DNA of 20,528 nt from JBBRUG01 sp038247995 (GCA_038247995.1 JBBRUG010000070.1:1-20528), one strand, 5' to 3'; shown: positions 1 through 7,290, counted from the first letter of the stretch. Notes: generated by a model not told the origin, from the letters alone. Program-made: numbers and translations.

Positions 1-2
1 AG

Positions 3-257
3 AATCCGTTCTTTCCGCCCGTCATTGAAATGCTCTTGCGCGCCGTGCCGCAAAGCCTGCGCGAGAGCGAGTTCAATACCCTCGGCCCCGAAGACTTGCA
101 GACAATAGTTCATTCCGAAGTGGCGTTGCACAGTGCGATTCTCACCGCCGTAGAGCGGCATGAACCGGCTGTGGCGCGGGCGGCGATGGAGGAACATATG
201 GATTTTGAACTGCGCCTGATCCGCCAGATTTTCCCCGAGCGCGACCATGCACGTTGA
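3..257 (+). CDS. FCD-domain GntR-family transcriptional regulator (C-terminal part only)
   Basis: The reading frame is open from the left edge, so only the last 84 residues are visible; the DNA-binding wHTH domain lies outside the window. What remains is all-helical and carries the FCD (FadR C-terminal) pattern: a VALHSAIL helix followed by a final helix with ARAAMEEHMDFE, whose histidines normally help bind a metal or small carboxylate effector. The stop codon lies 11 nt inside the next gene, so the two are probably co-transcribed and translationally coupled. A regulator as first gene of a catabolic run often senses the pathway substrate. That role is inferred from position; the effector cannot be deduced. 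Confidence 0.8.
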   Translation, partial: NPFFPPVIEMLLRAVPQSLRESEFNTLGPEDLQTIVHSEVALHSAILTAVERHEPAVARAAMEEHMDFELRLIRQIFPERDHAR

Positions 258-1356
258 ACAACGCGACCGCGCCCAGCACTTGCTCGCCGCCCGCGGGATC
301 GAGCGCGCGCTGTTTGCCAGCCGCGCCAGCGTGCTCTGGCTCTCCGGCTTTGCGCCGCCGGTAAACCTTGGCCCGAATCCGTTCGCCGGTGGGCCGCCGC
401 TGCTCTGGTATGCCGGCGGCACGTGGACCCTGATCGTGATGGAGGGTCACGCCGCAGCGGCGGCGGCCTCCGGACTACCGGTGGTAAGCTACCCCGACTA
501 TACGATTGCCGCGCCGATCACGAGCGCCGCAAACCTGGCTACCGCGCTGCGAAGCGCTACCGCCGCCGATGCCGCCAGCGGCCCGATCGGTGCAGAACTG
601 GTTGCTCTGCCCGCCGCGTTCGCTCATGCCCTGCCGGATGGTTCCACGCTCACGGCGATCGACGGCTGGCTTGAACCACTACGGCGCCGGAAAACGGCTG
701 AAGAACTCGCCAAACTGCGCGCCAATTTCGACCTCGTCGCTGTCGGCCATCGTGCCGCCCCCGCCGCCGTACGCGCCGGTAACCGCGAGATCGACGTTTG
801 GAATGCAATTGAAACCGCGATCCAGGCTGCCGCCGGCGAGCGAGTGGCCGTGGGTAATGATTGCACAGTGGGCTACCGCGACATGAATATCGGCGGCTGG
901 CCGGGGGAGTGGCCCATCCGCACCGGCGATTCGTTTATTCTTGACCTGAGTACTCAGCACGGTGGCTACTGGTCGGACAGTTGCGCTACTTACTACGCCG
1001 GCGAGCCATCGGCTAAACAACTTGCGATGCATCGCGTGGCGGCGGCAGCGCTGGAACTGGCGATCAAGCGAGCCCGCCCCGGCGTTATTGCGGGCGTGAT
1101 CGATGCGGACGTGCGCCGGTTCATCGCCGACGCGGGTTACCCGGTTTATCCACATCACACCGGCCATGGCGTTGGCGTTACCCCCCACGAAGAACCGCGG
1201 ATCGTGCCCTACAATCGGCTTGCACTGGAGCCGGGCATGGTGGTAATGCTGGAGCCGGGGATTTACTTCCCCGGCGAAACCGCCGTGCGCCTCGAACACG
1301 CCATCCTGATCACCGAAGGCGCAGCGGAAATATTAACGAGCCATTTGCCAGTCTGA
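247..1356 (+). CDS. M24-family metallopeptidase (Xaa-Pro aminopeptidase / creatinase type)
   Basis: The 369-residue protein has the two-domain layout of M24 creatinase/prolidase enzymes: an N-terminal domain (about 1-140, with LWLSGF near residue 31) and a C-terminal pita-bread domain (about 150-369). All five expected metal ligands are visible: D233 (ILDLS), D244 (YWSDS), H307 (TGHGVG), E336 (MLEPGIY) and E350 (VRLEHA). It should therefore be an active, probably two-metal, cytoplasmic enzyme. Family members cleave Xaa-Pro bonds or, as in creatinase, C-N bonds of non-peptide substrates; the sequence does not separate these. The ATG overlaps the regulator stop by 11 nt and has no clear ribosome site, pointing to coupling. 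The last codons lie in an octamer repeat that continues past the stop. Confidence 0.88.
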   Translation: MHVEQRDRAQHLLAARGIERALFASRASVLWLSGFAPPVNLGPNPFAGGPPLLWYAGGTWTLIVMEGHAAAAAASGLPVVSYPDYTIAAPITSAANLATALRSATAADAASGPIGAELVALPAAFAHALPDGSTLTAIDGWLEPLRRRKTAEELAKLRANFDLVAVGHRAAPAAVRAGNREIDVWNAIETAIQAAAGERVAVGNDCTVGYRDMNIGGWPGEWPIRTGDSFILDLSTQHGGYWSDSCATYYAGEPSAKQLAMHRVAAAALELAIKRARPGVIAGVIDADVRRFIADAGYPVYPHHTGHGVGVTPHEEPRIVPYNRLALEPGMVVMLEPGIYFPGETAVRLEHAILITEGAAEILTSHLPV

Positions 1357-1420
1357 CAGTTGGGCAGTCCAGCAGTCCAGCAGTCCAGCAGTTCGACAGT
1401 TCGACAGTCCAGCAGTTTAT
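1349..1420 (+). repeat. Octanucleotide tandem repeat, 9 units, spanning a stop codon
   Basis: Nine consecutive 8-mers are in perfect phase: CAGTCTGA, CAGTTGGG, CAGTCCAG three times, CAGTTCGA twice, CAGTCCAG, CAGTTTAT. Every unit starts CAGT. The TGA stop of the M24 peptidase gene (1354-1356) is the end of the first unit, so the array begins within the coding sequence and fills most of the 83-nt gap before the dipeptidase gene. Confidence 0.9.
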
Positions 1421-1439
1421 CGCTCACCCACATACCCAT

Positions 1440-2516
1440 ATGTTGATCATCGACGCCCATCTCGACCTAGCATGGAACGCCTTACAGTGGAACCGCGACT
1501 TGACCCGCCCGGTGGCTAGTATTCGCACCATGGAAGGCGGGATGCCGGGCAAAGGGCGCGCATTAGGCACCGTCGCGCTGCCCGATTTGCGCCGTGGCCG
1601 CGTCGCGCTTTGCTTCGCCACTGTGCTTGCCCGCGCCACCGGTAACCATGTGCCGTATCTCGATTATCCCTCGCCCACGCAATCGAATGCTGTGGCGCGC
1701 GGCCAATTGGCCTACTACCGCGCGCTGGAGCGCCAGGGGCAGGCGCGGGTGATTGTTGACCGCGCCGGGCTGGACGCCCATATCGCCGCCTGGACCGCCT
1801 GGGAGACAACCCCAACCGCGCCATCGCCCGCGCCGGGCATGGTGCTGAGCATGGAGGGCGCCGACCCGATCCTCGACCCCGACGAGCTTCGTGCGTGGCG
1901 TGAACTCGGCCTGCGGATCATTGGGCCGGCGCACTATGGGCCGGGGCGCTACGCCGGCGGGACCGGCACCGAAAACGGCCTGAGCGATCTGGGCCGCGTT
2001 TTGCTTGGCGTTATGGAGCGCGAGCGGATCGTGCTCGATGTGACCCATCTCGCCGATCCGGCTTTCTGGGAAGCGCTCGAACGCTTCAACGGCCCGATCT
2101 TGGCCAGCCATAACAACTGTCGTGCGCTTGTGCCGCACCAGCGCCAGTTCAGCGACGACCAACTGCGCGCGATGATCGCCCGCGATGGCGTGATTGGCGC
2201 GGCGCTCGACACCTGGATGCTCCACCCAGGCTGGATCGTCGGCGCGCCAAACAACCCGCCCGTGCCACTCGAACGGGTTGTCGACCATATCGACCATATT
2301 TGCCAACTGGCCGGAAACAGTCGCCATGCCGCAATCGGCACCGACCTCGACGGCGGCTTTGGGCGCGAACAATCACCGAGCGATCTCGACACCATCGCCG
2401 ACCTGCAACGTCTGCCCGCAATGCTTGCTCAACGCGGCTACACCCCGGCCGACATTGAAGCGATTCTGCACGGCAACTGGCTGCGCCTACTACGTGAAGC
2501 ATGGAATGAATCATGA
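1440..2516 (+). CDS. Membrane dipeptidase family (M19, renal dipeptidase type)
   Basis: A 358-residue TIM-barrel metallo-dipeptidase of the M19 family. The residues equivalent to the dizinc site are visible: H7 and D9 in IDAHLDLAW, bridging E139 in LSMEGADPI, H203 in VTHLAD, H224 in ASHNNCRAL, and the Asp pair of IGTDLDGG (302/304). M19 enzymes hydrolyse dipeptides, including those with D-residues at the C-terminus, and some act on N-acyl amino acids. There is no signal peptide or lipobox, so it is probably cytoplasmic, as is usual for bacterial members in catabolic operons. The stop shares its ATGA with the next start, indicating translational coupling. Neighbouring peptidase and amidohydrolase genes support a role in breaking a small amide or dipeptide. 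Confidence 0.9.
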   Translation: MLIIDAHLDLAWNALQWNRDLTRPVASIRTMEGGMPGKGRALGTVALPDLRRGRVALCFATVLARATGNHVPYLDYPSPTQSNAVARGQLAYYRALERQGQARVIVDRAGLDAHIAAWTAWETTPTAPSPAPGMVLSMEGADPILDPDELRAWRELGLRIIGPAHYGPGRYAGGTGTENGLSDLGRVLLGVMERERIVLDVTHLADPAFWEALERFNGPILASHNNCRALVPHQRQFSDDQLRAMIARDGVIGAALDTWMLHPGWIVGAPNNPPVPLERVVDHIDHICQLAGNSRHAAIGTDLDGGFGREQSPSDLDTIADLQRLPAMLAQRGYTPADIEAILHGNWLRLLREAWNES

Positions 2517-3532
2517 GCCACTGGCAGTTCAACGATGCCGACCAGGCCCTGTTCGCGCGCACAATTGCGCCCTTCTTGCCCGACCGAATCTTCGACGCGC
2601 ACGTCCATCTCTACCGGCATGCCCACTATGGCGCGGCTGGGCCGCCGCCGCTCTTCGCAGCTACCCCGGCTGAGGTTGGCCGGGAACGCTTTCTGGCTGA
2701 TATTGATTGGCTGCACGGCCCGGAGCGTACCGTCGGCGCACTCTGCTTTGGGCTAACCTTCACTGGTGATCGCGCCGCCAATGATGCGTTTGTGCGCGCC
2801 GAAACCAGCGCCGGGCGTGAACAGGGCCGGCTCACCCTGGCCCAACTGATTGTCGCCCCCGACGACGACCCGGAGGCGGTGCGTGAGCAGGTGCGCCGCG
2901 AGGGCTTTGTGGGCCTCAAACCCTACCATACGCTGGCCCGCGTTGATTACCCGACTTGGCAGGCGCCGCTGGAAGCCTACTTTCCCGAGGCGCTGGCGCA
3001 GATTGCCCACGAAGAAGGCCTGAGCGTCACCGTGCATCTGGTGCGTGAGCGCGCCCTGGCCGACCCGGCGAACCAGGCCGCCGTGCGGCGCTACTGCGAA
3101 CGCTACCCAAACATGCGCATGATCCTGGCCCACGCCGGGCGCGGCTTCAACCCCTGGCACACGATCTAAGGTGTTAGCGCCCTCGCCGGCCTGCCGAATC
3201 TCTGGTTCGATACCAGCGCCGTCACGGAAGCGGGCGGGTTCGAGGCGATTATCGAAACCTTCGGCCACACCCGGCTACTCTATGGCAGCGACTTCCCGAT
3301 CAGCCACATCCGCGGGCGCTGTGTCGCCATCGGCGACTCGTTCCATTGGCTGTATGCCGAAGGCGCAACGCTCGGCGAACGCCACGGCGATGTGCGCCCG
3401 ACCCTTGTCGGTCTGGAATCATTGCGCGCTCTGGCGCTGGCCGCCCGCCGCCTACGCCTGACCGACGCGCACATTGAGGATCTGTTCTACGGCAACGCCG
3501 CACAGTTGTTTCAACTCACGCCTGTACAGTAA
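2513..3532 (+). pseudogene. Amidohydrolase-2 family protein interrupted by one in-frame TAA
   Basis: The frame encodes 218 residues, meets TAA at 3167-3169, and then continues open without a frameshift for another 120 codons to a second TAA at 3530-3532. Both halves match one amidohydrolase-related TIM barrel: FDAHVHL (H30, H32) and ILAHAGRGFNP before the stop; LWFDTSA and LLYGSDFP (D260, the catalytic-type Asp) after it. A one-base change of GAA (Glu) or AAA/CAA to TAA would explain the break. The truncated product lacks the last strands and the GSDFP Asp, so it should be inactive unless the stop is read through. It overlaps the dipeptidase gene by 4 nt. A sequencing or assembly error is the main alternative, since the downstream part shows no other decay. 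Confidence 0.85.
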
Positions 3533-3561
3533 ACACAAGTACGTGATTGCCCGATTCTTCG

Positions 3562-3625
3562 GTGCTCTGGTTCTTTTGTGCTCTGGTTCTTTTGTGCTCT
3601 GGTTCTTTTGTGCTCTGGTTCTTTT
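3562..3625 (+). repeat. 16-bp tandem repeat, four identical copies
   Basis: Four perfect consecutive copies of GTGCTCTGGTTCTTTT, followed by two copies of a TTTGTTCC octamer before the ribosome site of the next gene. It is pyrimidine-rich on the plus strand and occupies about half of the 129-nt gap between the two amidohydrolase genes. Confidence 0.95.
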
Positions 3626-3650
3626 GTTCCTTTGTTCCTCTCTATCCCCA

Positions 3651-3661
3651 GGAGGTGATCC
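3651..3661 (+). promoter_or_regulatory. Unusually long Shine-Dalgarno sequence for the GTG-started amidohydrolase
   Basis: GGAGGTGATCC ends directly before the GTG start codon and is an uninterrupted complement of the conserved 16S rRNA 3' end (GGATCACCTCC). The GGAGG core sits 6 nt from the start. It supports choosing GTG at 3662 and suggests strong independent initiation after the broken upstream gene. Confidence 0.85.
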
Positions 3662-4549
3662 GTGATCATCGACGTTCACACCCACACGCCGTCGTTTCGT
3701 GGCCCGGTACCCGATGACAAGCTCGTGATCAACAGCGTCTGGCGCCCTGATCGCTCGGTCAAGGCAACCACCAGTTGGGACGACTTCCTTGAGGCCCAGC
3801 AGCCCGCCGACAAATCGATCGTCTTCGGGATCGCCTGGCACCCCGGCGGCTCGCGCTACGACGGCATCGCCGAGTCGGGCGCCGACTGGTACGACGGCAA
3901 CCTCAACGATGCCACAGCGACCTTCGTGCAGGCTCACCCCGACCGGCTGATCGGCTTTATGGCCCTGCATCCCCACGACGCCAATTGTCTCGATGAACTT
4001 GATCGTTGCCGGAGCGATCTGGGCTTACGCGGGATCAAACTCGGCGCAAATTATCAGAACTTCGACCCGCTCGAAGCGCGTGCGCTGGCGATCTACGAGC
4101 GCGCCCAGCGCTACGGCCTGCCGATCATGTTCCACCAGGGCACCTCGCCCGTGCGCGAAGCGCCGATCAAACTCTCGCATCCACTGCTGATGGACGAGAT
4201 CGCGATTCGCTACCCCGATCTCAAGATCATCATGGCCCATGTCGGCCACCCCTGGCAGGTTGACACATGCGTCGTCATTCGCAAACACCCCAATGTGTAC
4301 GCCGATATTTCGGCCAACTTCTACCGCCCGTTCTCGTTTTGGGAGCAGATGGTGAAAGCAAGCGAGTGGAACGTGCTCGACAAGCTACTCTTCGGCACCG
4401 ATTTTCCCGTCACGACGGTGGAAGAGACCATCGCCAACATGCGCGCCGTCAACGCCATTGTCGAGGGCACGCGCCTGCCCCGCGTCCCCGAAGAAGCGAT
4501 CGAAGCAATTATTCACCGTGATGCGTTGGCCCTCCTGGGATTGGATTAA
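3662..4549 (+). CDS. Amidohydrolase-2 family metal-dependent hydrolase
   Basis: A complete 295-residue TIM-barrel hydrolase of the amidohydrolase-related (PF04909) type. Visible metal and catalytic positions are H6 and H8 in DVHTHTP, H158 in MFHQGTSP, H193 in IMAHVGHPW and D247 in LLFGTDFP; K126 lies in RGIKLGANY. Family members include ACMS decarboxylase-like, 2,6-dihydroxybenzoate decarboxylase-like and lactone or amide hydrolases; nothing here fixes the substrate. It begins with GTG after a near-perfect ribosome site. It may replace or complement the interrupted amidohydrolase upstream, though the two are only distantly similar. Cytoplasmic; no signal peptide. Confidence 0.88.
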   Translation: MIIDVHTHTPSFRGPVPDDKLVINSVWRPDRSVKATTSWDDFLEAQQPADKSIVFGIAWHPGGSRYDGIAESGADWYDGNLNDATATFVQAHPDRLIGFMALHPHDANCLDELDRCRSDLGLRGIKLGANYQNFDPLEARALAIYERAQRYGLPIMFHQGTSPVREAPIKLSHPLLMDEIAIRYPDLKIIMAHVGHPWQVDTCVVIRKHPNVYADISANFYRPFSFWEQMVKASEWNVLDKLLFGTDFPVTTVEETIANMRAVNAIVEGTRLPRVPEEAIEAIIHRDALALLGLD

Positions 4550-4582
4550 GCAGGCGGCAGGCGGCAGGCGGCAGGCGGCAGG
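4550..4582 (+). repeat. Heptanucleotide repeat GCAGGCG, 4.7 copies
   Basis: Four perfect copies plus GCAGG start on the base after the amidohydrolase TAA stop. They are followed by two CAATGAC heptamers (about 4589-4602). The reverse complement of the same family recurs near 10771-10824. Confidence 0.9.
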
Positions 4583-4626
4583 ACCACCAATGACCAATGA
4601 CCAAAGCCGGACACAATGGTTGTTTT

Positions 4627-4752
4627 GTCGTCCGTCGTCCGTCGTCCGTCGTCCGTCGTCCGTCGTCCGTCGTCCGTCGTCCATCGTCCATCGTCCGTCG
4701 TCTCGCGCCCGTCGTCCGTCGTCCATCGTCCATCGTCCGTCGTCTCGCGCCC
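4627..4752 (+). repeat. Heptanucleotide repeat array (GTCGTCC and variants), 18 units, with a 42-bp higher-order repeat
   Basis: Eighteen heptamers run in perfect phase: eight GTCGTCC, two ATCGTCC, GTCGTCT, CGCGCCC, then GTCGTCC twice, ATCGTCC twice, GTCGTCT, CGCGCCC. The six-unit block GTCGTCC-GTCGTCC-ATCGTCC-ATCGTCC-GTCGTCT-CGCGCCC therefore occurs twice, identically, at 4669-4710 and 4711-4752. Open frames through it (Ser/Arg/Val-rich on plus, Asp/Gly/Arg/Thr-rich on minus) are artefacts of a 7-bp unit that lacks stops. Confidence 0.95.
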
Positions 4753-4782
4753 GTTCTCAGGGATCAAGAAAGCTGTTAGATC

Positions 4783-5832
4783 ATGCACATCGACGCGCTC
4801 GATACACCCGTTGCCGTCGTGGATCTCGACCGCATGGAGGCGAATATTGCCCGCTTCCAGACCTACCTCAGCCAGCACGGCATCGCCAACCGGCCGCATA
4901 TCAAAACCCACAAAATCCCGGCCATCGCCCAGATGCAGATCGCCGCTGGTGCAGTTGGCATCACCTGCCAGAAGATCGGCGAGGCCGAGATCATGGCCGA
5001 TGCGGGGATCAGCGATATCTTCATTCCGTACAACATTCTCGGCGCGGCAAAGCTAGCGCGTCTGGTGGCCCTGGCGAAACGCGTGCAACTCAGCGTCAGT
5101 GCCGATTCGGCGCCGGTGATCGTCGGCCTGGGGACGGCCATGGCCGCCGCCGGCCTGGAATTACCGGTGCTGGTTGAATGCGACACCGGCTTAGGTCGTT
5201 GCGGCGTCCAGCGCCCCGAGGAAGCCGCCGAACTGGCGCTGCTGATCGCCCGCACGCCCGGCCTGCGTTTCGGCGGCCTGATGACCTACCCTACCAGCGC
5301 GACCACCGGGCCGTTTATGCGTGCGGCCACCGAGCGTATTCAGGCGCACGGCCTGTCCGTCGAGCGGGTCAGCGGCGGCGGTACGCCGAATATGTGGCAC
5401 GCCCACGAATACCCAGACGTGAGCGAGCATCGCGCCGGCATGTATATCTACGGCGACCGCTACACACTGAACGCCGGGGCGATCAGCCTGGAGCAATGCG
5501 CGTTCAGCGTCCTTGCCACCGTGATCAGCCGGCCCACCGCCGACCGGGGGATCATCGACGGCGGCAGCAAAACCTTCTCATCCGACCTGCTCGGCCTGGA
5601 AAACTACGGCCTGATCAAAGAGTACCCTGAAGCGCGGCTCTTCAGCCTCTCGGAAGAGCACGGCAGCATCGATTTCAGCGCCTGTGCGCAACGCCCCGCG
5701 ATCGGCGAACGGGTGACGGTGATCCCCAACCACTGTTGTGTGGTGAACAATCTGTTCAACGCGATCGTCGGCATACGCAACGGTATGGTCGAAGTAACCT
5801 GGCCTGTCGCGGCGCGCGGCGCGCTACGGTGA
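4783..5832 (+). CDS. D-threonine aldolase / D-serine dehydratase family PLP enzyme (DSD1-like)
   Basis: A 349-residue fold-type III PLP enzyme. The alanine-racemase-like barrel (about 5-240) starts with LDTPVAVVDLDRMEANI and has the PLP lysine K41 in RPHIKTHKIP. The C-terminal beta domain has the metal-binding His-x-Cys of this family at H317/C319 in IPNHCCVVNN. Members either split D-threonine and other D-3-hydroxyamino acids into glycine plus aldehyde or dehydrate D-serine to pyruvate and ammonia. The RidA-like gene that follows would clear 2-aminoacrylate or imine intermediates, which slightly favours the dehydratase reading. The ATG has only a weak purine-rich leader. It begins 30 nt after the heptamer array. 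Confidence 0.88.
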   Translation: MHIDALDTPVAVVDLDRMEANIARFQTYLSQHGIANRPHIKTHKIPAIAQMQIAAGAVGITCQKIGEAEIMADAGISDIFIPYNILGAAKLARLVALAKRVQLSVSADSAPVIVGLGTAMAAAGLELPVLVECDTGLGRCGVQRPEEAAELALLIARTPGLRFGGLMTYPTSATTGPFMRAATERIQAHGLSVERVSGGGTPNMWHAHEYPDVSEHRAGMYIYGDRYTLNAGAISLEQCAFSVLATVISRPTADRGIIDGGSKTFSSDLLGLENYGLIKEYPEARLFSLSEEHGSIDFSACAQRPAIGERVTVIPNHCCVVNNLFNAIVGIRNGMVEVTWPVAARGALR

Positions 5833-5854
5833 AGCGGCAGACGCAGCGATAGAA

Positions 5855-5990
5855 CAAGCAGCGGGGGATTGGGGGCGCAACCCCCGAAAAACGCCCATCA
5901 TCAGGTGTCTACCGCTGTGCGGCAAGCAGCGGGGGATTGGGGGCGTAGCCCCCGAATAAACGCCCATCATCAGTTATCTATAAGGAATAA
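5855..5990 (+). repeat. 68-bp tandem duplication carrying G5/C5 hairpins
   Basis: Two copies of a unit lie at 5855-5922 and 5923-5990. The first 50-51 nt are nearly identical (CAAGCAGCGGGGGATTGGGG start, ACGCCCATCATCAG end) and the remainder is diverged. Each contains a hairpin: GGGGG-CGCAA-CCCCC in copy 1 and GGGGGC-GTA-GCCCCC in copy 2. It fills the 164-nt gap before the RidA-like gene, and its last bases include that gene's ribosome site. Confidence 0.88.
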
Positions 5991-5996
5991 TAAGCA

Positions 5997-6452
5997 ATGA
6001 GCTACACTGAACGACTACGCGAACTGGGTTATTCATTAGAGCCGGTGGAATTAGACGCCGGGAAGATCATGCTCGGTGTGCGCAGCGGCAACCTGATCTT
6101 CACCTCGGGGCAGGTTTCGCGGCTGGGCGATAGGGAGATCAAGGGCCGGCTCGGCGCTGATGTGAGCGTTGAAGAAGGCTATACAGCGGCGCAGCTTTCC
6201 ACCGTCGCTTGCTTGAATGTGGTGCAAGCGCTGGCCGGTGGCAGCCTCGACAATGTCGTGCGCGTGGTGAAGGTGCTGGGCATGGTCAATGTCGCACCCG
6301 GCTTTGTGAACACACCGGACGTGATTCATGGCTGTAGCGACATGCTCATCCACGTCTTCGGCGACGTTGGCCGCCACGCCCGCAGCGCCGTGGGCATGAC
6401 CATTCCGCTTAACTATGCCGTCGAGATCGAGCTGATTGTCGAGGTACGCTGA
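5997..6452 (+). CDS. RidA family protein (YER057c/UK114-like)
   Basis: 151 residues, matching the longer RidA subgroup that opens with a short ERLRELGYSLEP segment before GNLIFTSGQVS. The signature Arg of imine-deaminating members is present at R129 in HARSAVGMTIP, followed by the conserved AVEIELIVEV. RidA proteins hydrolyse reactive enamine/imine intermediates such as 2-aminoacrylate made by PLP enzymes or amine oxidases, and usually form trimers. AAGGA at 5982-5986 precedes the ATG by 10 nt. It sits between a PLP lyase and a dehydrogenase, which fits a detoxifying or pathway-step role; activity of this particular subgroup is less well defined. Confidence 0.9.
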   Translation: MSYTERLRELGYSLEPVELDAGKIMLGVRSGNLIFTSGQVSRLGDREIKGRLGADVSVEEGYTAAQLSTVACLNVVQALAGGSLDNVVRVVKVLGMVNVAPGFVNTPDVIHGCSDMLIHVFGDVGRHARSAVGMTIPLNYAVEIELIVEVR

Positions 6453-6453
6453 G

Positions 6454-7254
6454 ATGAGCGGCACGCTGGATGGGCGCGTGGCGCTGATCACCGGCGCAGG
6501 GCGCGGGATCGGGCGCGGCATTGCGCTTTGCCTGGCCGCAGCGGGCGCCGATATTGTGGTGAACGACCTCGCGCCGGCGGGCGAGGCCACCCCCGCTGCG
6601 CTAGCAACGGCGCAACTGGTGCGCGATCTGGGGCGCCGCGCCCATGTGAGCTATGCCGATGTGGCCGATCCTGATCAGGTGGATGCGGTTGTGGCCGATG
6701 CAGTCGCCACCTTTGGGCGGCTCGACATTGCGGTTGCCAATGCGGCCTTCTCGATCCGCGAACTGGTGGTGGAAACCCACTGGCCCAACGCCGAGCGCAC
6801 CCTCGCCGTGAGCCAGTTCGGCGTCTTTCACACCTGCCGGGCAGCGGCGCGCCAGATGATCCGCCAGGGCCAGGGCGGCAAGATCGTGATCATCGGCTCG
6901 ATCATGGCCGATATGGCCATGCCCACCAGTGCAGCCTACAACATGGCCAAAGCAGCAGTCAACCAGCTTGGGCGCACGCTCGCCGGCGAACTCGCAGCGC
7001 ACCGGATCAATGTGAATGTGGTCAACCCCGGCTACATCGACACCCCCGGCGAGCGCCAGTTTGCCAGCGAGGAGGCGCTTGCGCGCGCCGGACGGGTGAT
7101 TCCGTGGGGCCGCATGGGCACGCCCGCCGACATCGGCCATGCAGTAGCGTTCCTTTGCAGCCCCGCCGCCGATTACATCACCGGCAGCGCCCTGCGCGTC
7201 GATGGCGGCTACCTGGGCGGGTTGCGCCTGCCGCCCGCGCCCGAGGAGGAATGA
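6454..7254 (+). CDS. SDR family oxidoreductase
   Basis: 266 residues of a classical short-chain dehydrogenase: nucleotide site TGAGRGIG (13-20), VANAA (94-98), catalytic S149 in IIGSI, Y162 and K166 in YNMAK, and C-terminal SALRVDGGY. D38 in VVNDL after the second strand suggests preference for NAD(H). The ATG at 6454 is chosen because it follows the RidA stop by one base, has GAGG upstream, and gives a normal SDR start; a TTG 18 nt earlier in frame would overlap the previous gene needlessly. It likely oxidises or reduces an alcohol or keto intermediate of the operon pathway. Last gene of the plus-strand run. Confidence 0.92.
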   Translation: MSGTLDGRVALITGAGRGIGRGIALCLAAAGADIVVNDLAPAGEATPAALATAQLVRDLGRRAHVSYADVADPDQVDAVVADAVATFGRLDIAVANAAFSIRELVVETHWPNAERTLAVSQFGVFHTCRAAARQMIRQGQGGKIVIIGSIMADMAMPTSAAYNMAKAAVNQLGRTLAGELAAHRINVNVVNPGYIDTPGERQFASEEALARAGRVIPWGRMGTPADIGHAVAFLCSPAADYITGSALRVDGGYLGGLRLPPAPEEE

Positions 7255-7257
7255 TCA

Positions 7258-7290
7258 AGACCGGTCAGTTCTAACAGAACTGACCGGTCT
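7258..7290. terminator. Perfect 15-bp hairpin between convergent genes
   Basis: The arms 7258-7272 and 7276-7290 are exact reverse complements (AGACCGGTCAGTTCT and partner) around an AAC loop. It begins 3 nt after the SDR stop and lies between convergent transcription units. There is no T-tract, so termination may need a factor or work through the stem alone, possibly in both directions. Confidence 0.75.

Noticed and set aside
679..1299. 206-codon minus-strand frame inside the M24 gene
   Set aside because: It is antisense to a gene with all catalytic residues; composition is an artefact of GC-rich codon bias.
1563..2372. 269-codon minus-strand frame inside the dipeptidase gene
   Set aside because: Antisense to a gene with a complete M19 metal site; no recognisable domain.
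3171..3461. Separate small gene after the stop of the interrupted amidohydrolase
   Set aside because: It is out of frame with the family motifs; the real continuation is in the original frame.
3562..4752. Tandem repeats considered as a CRISPR array
   Set aside because: Units are 7-16 bp and contiguous with no unique spacers, and there are no cas genes.
4458..5056. Long open frames on both strands through the heptamer array (Ser/Val/Arg-rich and Asp/Gly/Arg/Thr-rich)
   Set aside because: A stop-free 7-bp unit keeps all frames open; the protein pattern only mirrors the repeat and has no ribosome site or homology.
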